Assembly: GCA_963969495.1 (NCBI GenBank)
Contig: OZ018338.1
Location: 49,400,780 to 49,464,779 of the forward strand
Direction of reading: 5' to 3'
DNA from: Ceratothoa steindachneri
Lineage: Eukaryota > Arthropoda > Malacostraca > Isopoda > Cymothoidae
DNA length: 64,000 bases
Part shown: one piece after another, positions 62,050 through 64,000 of the stretch
Layout of the letters: each line of letters begins with the position of its first letter
Numbering within the stretch: the stretch's first letter is position 1
Made by a program: the position numbers and the translations under genes
Notes under the pieces: model-generated
The model's input: the letters and a program-made list of their open reading frames with translations, nothing else
What the model was told of the DNA's origin: nothing
Databases searched by the model: none

Positions 62050-62480
62050 CCAAATCCTCGATATATAAGGATTGCGAGAAATGAGCGAGCGCCATGGAGA
62101 GGGCTTTATTTTCCCATCCTGGCTACATGGCAGGCATCAGGTCAGTCCTTCAGGCTGCATGGCAAAGAAGAGAGACAGTGGATGAATTTCAAGTTGCATG
62201 ACATTGTACCCTAACTTTTCCCCCGCGTCAAAGGTGTCAGGCATTTTTTTTTGTGGCCTGTGATTCGGACACACTTACGGGACGCGGAACCATTTGATGT
62301 AGCTCTCTCCTGTACCTACCTCTGCTGGAGCTTCGTAAGCGATACCTGTCTATACCGACAGGCGGTCTCGCTATCGCCTGTCCTGAGTCCTTAGGAGGGG
62401 CTAACGCACACCGGACCCGGGGTGTGATTGAGTTTTTGGAGAAGGCGGGACTTCTCCATGGTATTAATGATATAAATCGT
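62050..62480 (+). pseudogene. I-type LINE copy E, heavily truncated
   Basis: Starts inside RNase H (ATTGCGAGAAATGAGCGAG) and includes WLHGRHQ (from YMAGIR), the GTGTCAGGCATTT region and the final RSRYRLS and FGEGGTSPWY blocks, in several frames. It ends near 62480 with no clear 3-prime UTR. Confidence 0.7.
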
Positions 62481-62697
62481 TGGCTGCGCACAAACCCTGA
62501 GTGAGGAGGGTCTTTCTTCGTGACCCGACATCCGCCAAAAGATTTGGCGTGATCGTCCTTGTTTGTGTCTGTCTATGTCCTCGAAACCTCACTTGTTTTA
62601 GGGGGATTTCAATTAAATCTCGTGGGGGATCGGGCTGTAGCGTACGGGAAGTGCAGGCGAGCGGCTTAAATGTTTCGCTTCAATGAGTCTGTTTAGA

Positions 62698-62780
62698 GAC
62701 TCAGGATGGCCGAGTGGATTTGCCGTTGGCTAACAGTGGCCAGCGACGCGGGAAGCTGTTCTCAATTCGCATACGCTATT
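62698..62780 (+). repeat. Possible tRNA-derived SINE head
   Basis: GGATGGCCGAGTGGATT is a good box A of the serine/leucine type, and CTGTTCTCAATTCGCATACG 45-50 bases later resembles box B. This could be the 5-prime end of a SINE that runs downstream; body and tail are not defined. Confidence 0.4.
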
Positions 62781-63840
62781 TTTGTTTATTGGCGGATTTC
62801 GAGGACATTTTTAGGGGGGGAGGATTTGATCAGATTTTTTATTGGATTCATATCCAGATGAATCCAGATGCATATTGACGGATTTCTATGAAGTTTTGTG
62901 GAGGGTTGGGTCCCTGAACCAGGGAAGGTTTGGTTAGATTTTGCGGCGGATGCAGATCCTGAAACAAATTCCGGATCACTTATTCACTTTCTTACATTTG
63001 TTAGAGTTATGATCTCTGGGTGTTTTGAGTTGTTGCTGTTGTTGTCCGTTTTGTGCTCTTTTTCCTTTTGTTTTGTTTTTAGGTTTTTGAAATTTCAGCC
63101 TATTTTTCCCTGCCGAGGGCCGCCAAAAGAGAGGGTAAAAAGAAAGAAAGGGGTAAAAAAACAACTTTAACATGACGCTATTTTTGATGATCATTTATGT
63201 TTCATGTATCGAAGTCGACCTTCAGGAAAAGGAAATGATCCATTAAGGTTTTGATGTCTCCCGTGTCATTTGTTACCTGAGGGGAGATTTAGTCACCCCA
63301 CATTGGGGGAATCAAGATCGTATTTTAGTGTCCCTGTGCTCTACGTATGAACTTGCTCTTGGGGGCAACGTGCCCTCCCGAGCCCACTGGTTAAGCCTAG
63401 TTGCTCTCTTGATCCTTTCCATCAGAGATTATCTTTAGTATTGTTCTTTTTTTTCTAGTGATCTGTACCCTCTCCTCCTTTCATGTGTAGACCCGACGAC
63501 TGGGGAAAGAGGTCGTTAAGCCATTAAACGCCTAGACCATTGTTCCCCCGCCCAAGCTAGTTAATGGGGGGGTTCGTTGCTCTCCTCGAACAAGACACCG
63601 TTGATTCAGAAGCCATAGCAAGGGAGTGGTAGGCCACTCGCTGTAAGCCCATATCAACCAGTCTCTAGGCTACGAGAGTTCTTAATTGGGGAGGGGGGTT
63701 CAAAGATGGTGACCATTATGATGTGGATGAGTTGAGAGGTTTTTTTATTTTAATGCAGCAATTCTATAGATATAATAAATACGACACATTCCTCGTATAG
63801 GGTATTGATAAGCCTTTTGTAGACTCCTTTTCTTGCTATT
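62781..63840. other. Unassigned stretch, likely dispersed repeats
   Basis: Includes a frame with PEPGKVWLDFAADADPETNS near 62900-63000 that looks like translated repeat rather than a gene. Several G runs lie near 62812 and 63570. No TIRs or domains recognised. Confidence 0.35.
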
Positions 63841-63841
63841 A

Positions 63842-64000
63842 CAGCAAGTCCTCACTTAGCGACGTACTCGTTTAACGACGGCTGTGACGACCGGTCCGAT
63901 ATTCGTTTAACAAAAGTCTCTCGGAAGTTACGACGCACACATAACCTTCCTAGTGACGCAACATAAATGAAGCACTCCGATGTTATCGTGAGATCTACGA
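63842..64000. mobile_element. Possible start of a Tigger-like MITE, cut by the window end
   Basis: After a TA, the sequence CAGCAAGTCCTCACTTAGCG, then ACG..CGTTTAACGACGG, resembles Tigger/pogo-type termini that begin CAG..GTCCTC. The other end lies outside the window. Confidence 0.3.

Noticed and set aside
62898..63170. A 90-codon frame with a hydrophobic stretch, possible membrane peptide
   Set aside because: It lies in low-complexity T-rich sequence, starts without context and looks like translated repeat DNA; no recognisable family.

Overview
This is eukaryotic, animal-type DNA: long introns, (TA)n microsatellites, non-LTR retrotransposons, Penelope-like elements and cut-and-paste transposons, with no operons or bacterial signals. 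The mix (I-type and CR1-type LINEs, Penelope-like, pogo, hAT, Tc1 and Helitron relics, very abundant TA tracts) and an invertebrate-style CaMKI first exon suggest an arthropod, perhaps a decapod crustacean. The phylum is inference; only metazoan invertebrate is reasonably firm.

Only one piece of host coding sequence is recognised: a 125-base first coding exon at 7807-7931 (+) that reads as the N-terminus of calcium/calmodulin-dependent protein kinase I and ends in a consensus GTAAGT donor. No second exon was found, so 7932-64000 is probably part of a very long first intron, or the gene is interrupted. Everything else identified is mobile DNA, its relics, or tandem repeats.

Layout. 0.5-5.5 kb: two decayed minus-strand copies of an I-type LINE (A and B), one split by a short non-autonomous hAT with target duplication, plus a Tc1 relic. 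9.1-10.7 kb: a Helitron helicase end, a perfect 134-bp direct repeat, a perfect hairpin between two TA tracts and a CR1 3-prime end. 13.5-15.4 kb: a second copy of the short hAT, containing a 922-bp element of unknown superfamily with its own target duplication and a long foldback. 16.8-17.8 kb: TA tracts, another hairpin, a Penelope-like 3-prime fragment and an RT fragment. 17.8-27.3 kb: a pogo-like transposon that carries, nested inside it, a complete 6.86-kb I-type LINE with two long ORFs and a perfect 13-bp target duplication. 27.8-33.8 kb (+) and 33.9-38.4 kb (-): two decayed LINEs of other families meeting tail to tail at a TA tract. 39.05-40.66 kb: a head-to-head palindrome of Penelope-like GIY-YIG endonuclease ends. 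44.05-48.8 kb: two minisatellites with about 28-bp units, the larger nearly 2.9 kb. 50.5-55.3 kb: a CR1-type LINE with an intact EN-RT ORF2 and a frameshifted SGNH-esterase ORF1. 56.1-62.5 kb: three more copies of the I-type family (C, D, E) joined tail to head, the middle one split by a 3.45-kb hAT with 16-bp terminal repeats and a perfect 8-bp target duplication.

The same I-type family occurs six times, so the copies can be compared. They show that the only full-length copy has lost, by a 12-base in-frame deletion, the last catalytic aspartate of its RNase H domain. The nesting gives relative ages: the I-type copies are the oldest hosts, the hAT and 922-bp elements came later, and the full-length I-type insertion in pogo is among the youngest events. 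Exact ends of degenerate relics are good to about 10-30 bases; TIR and TSD coordinates were counted by eye and may be off by one.
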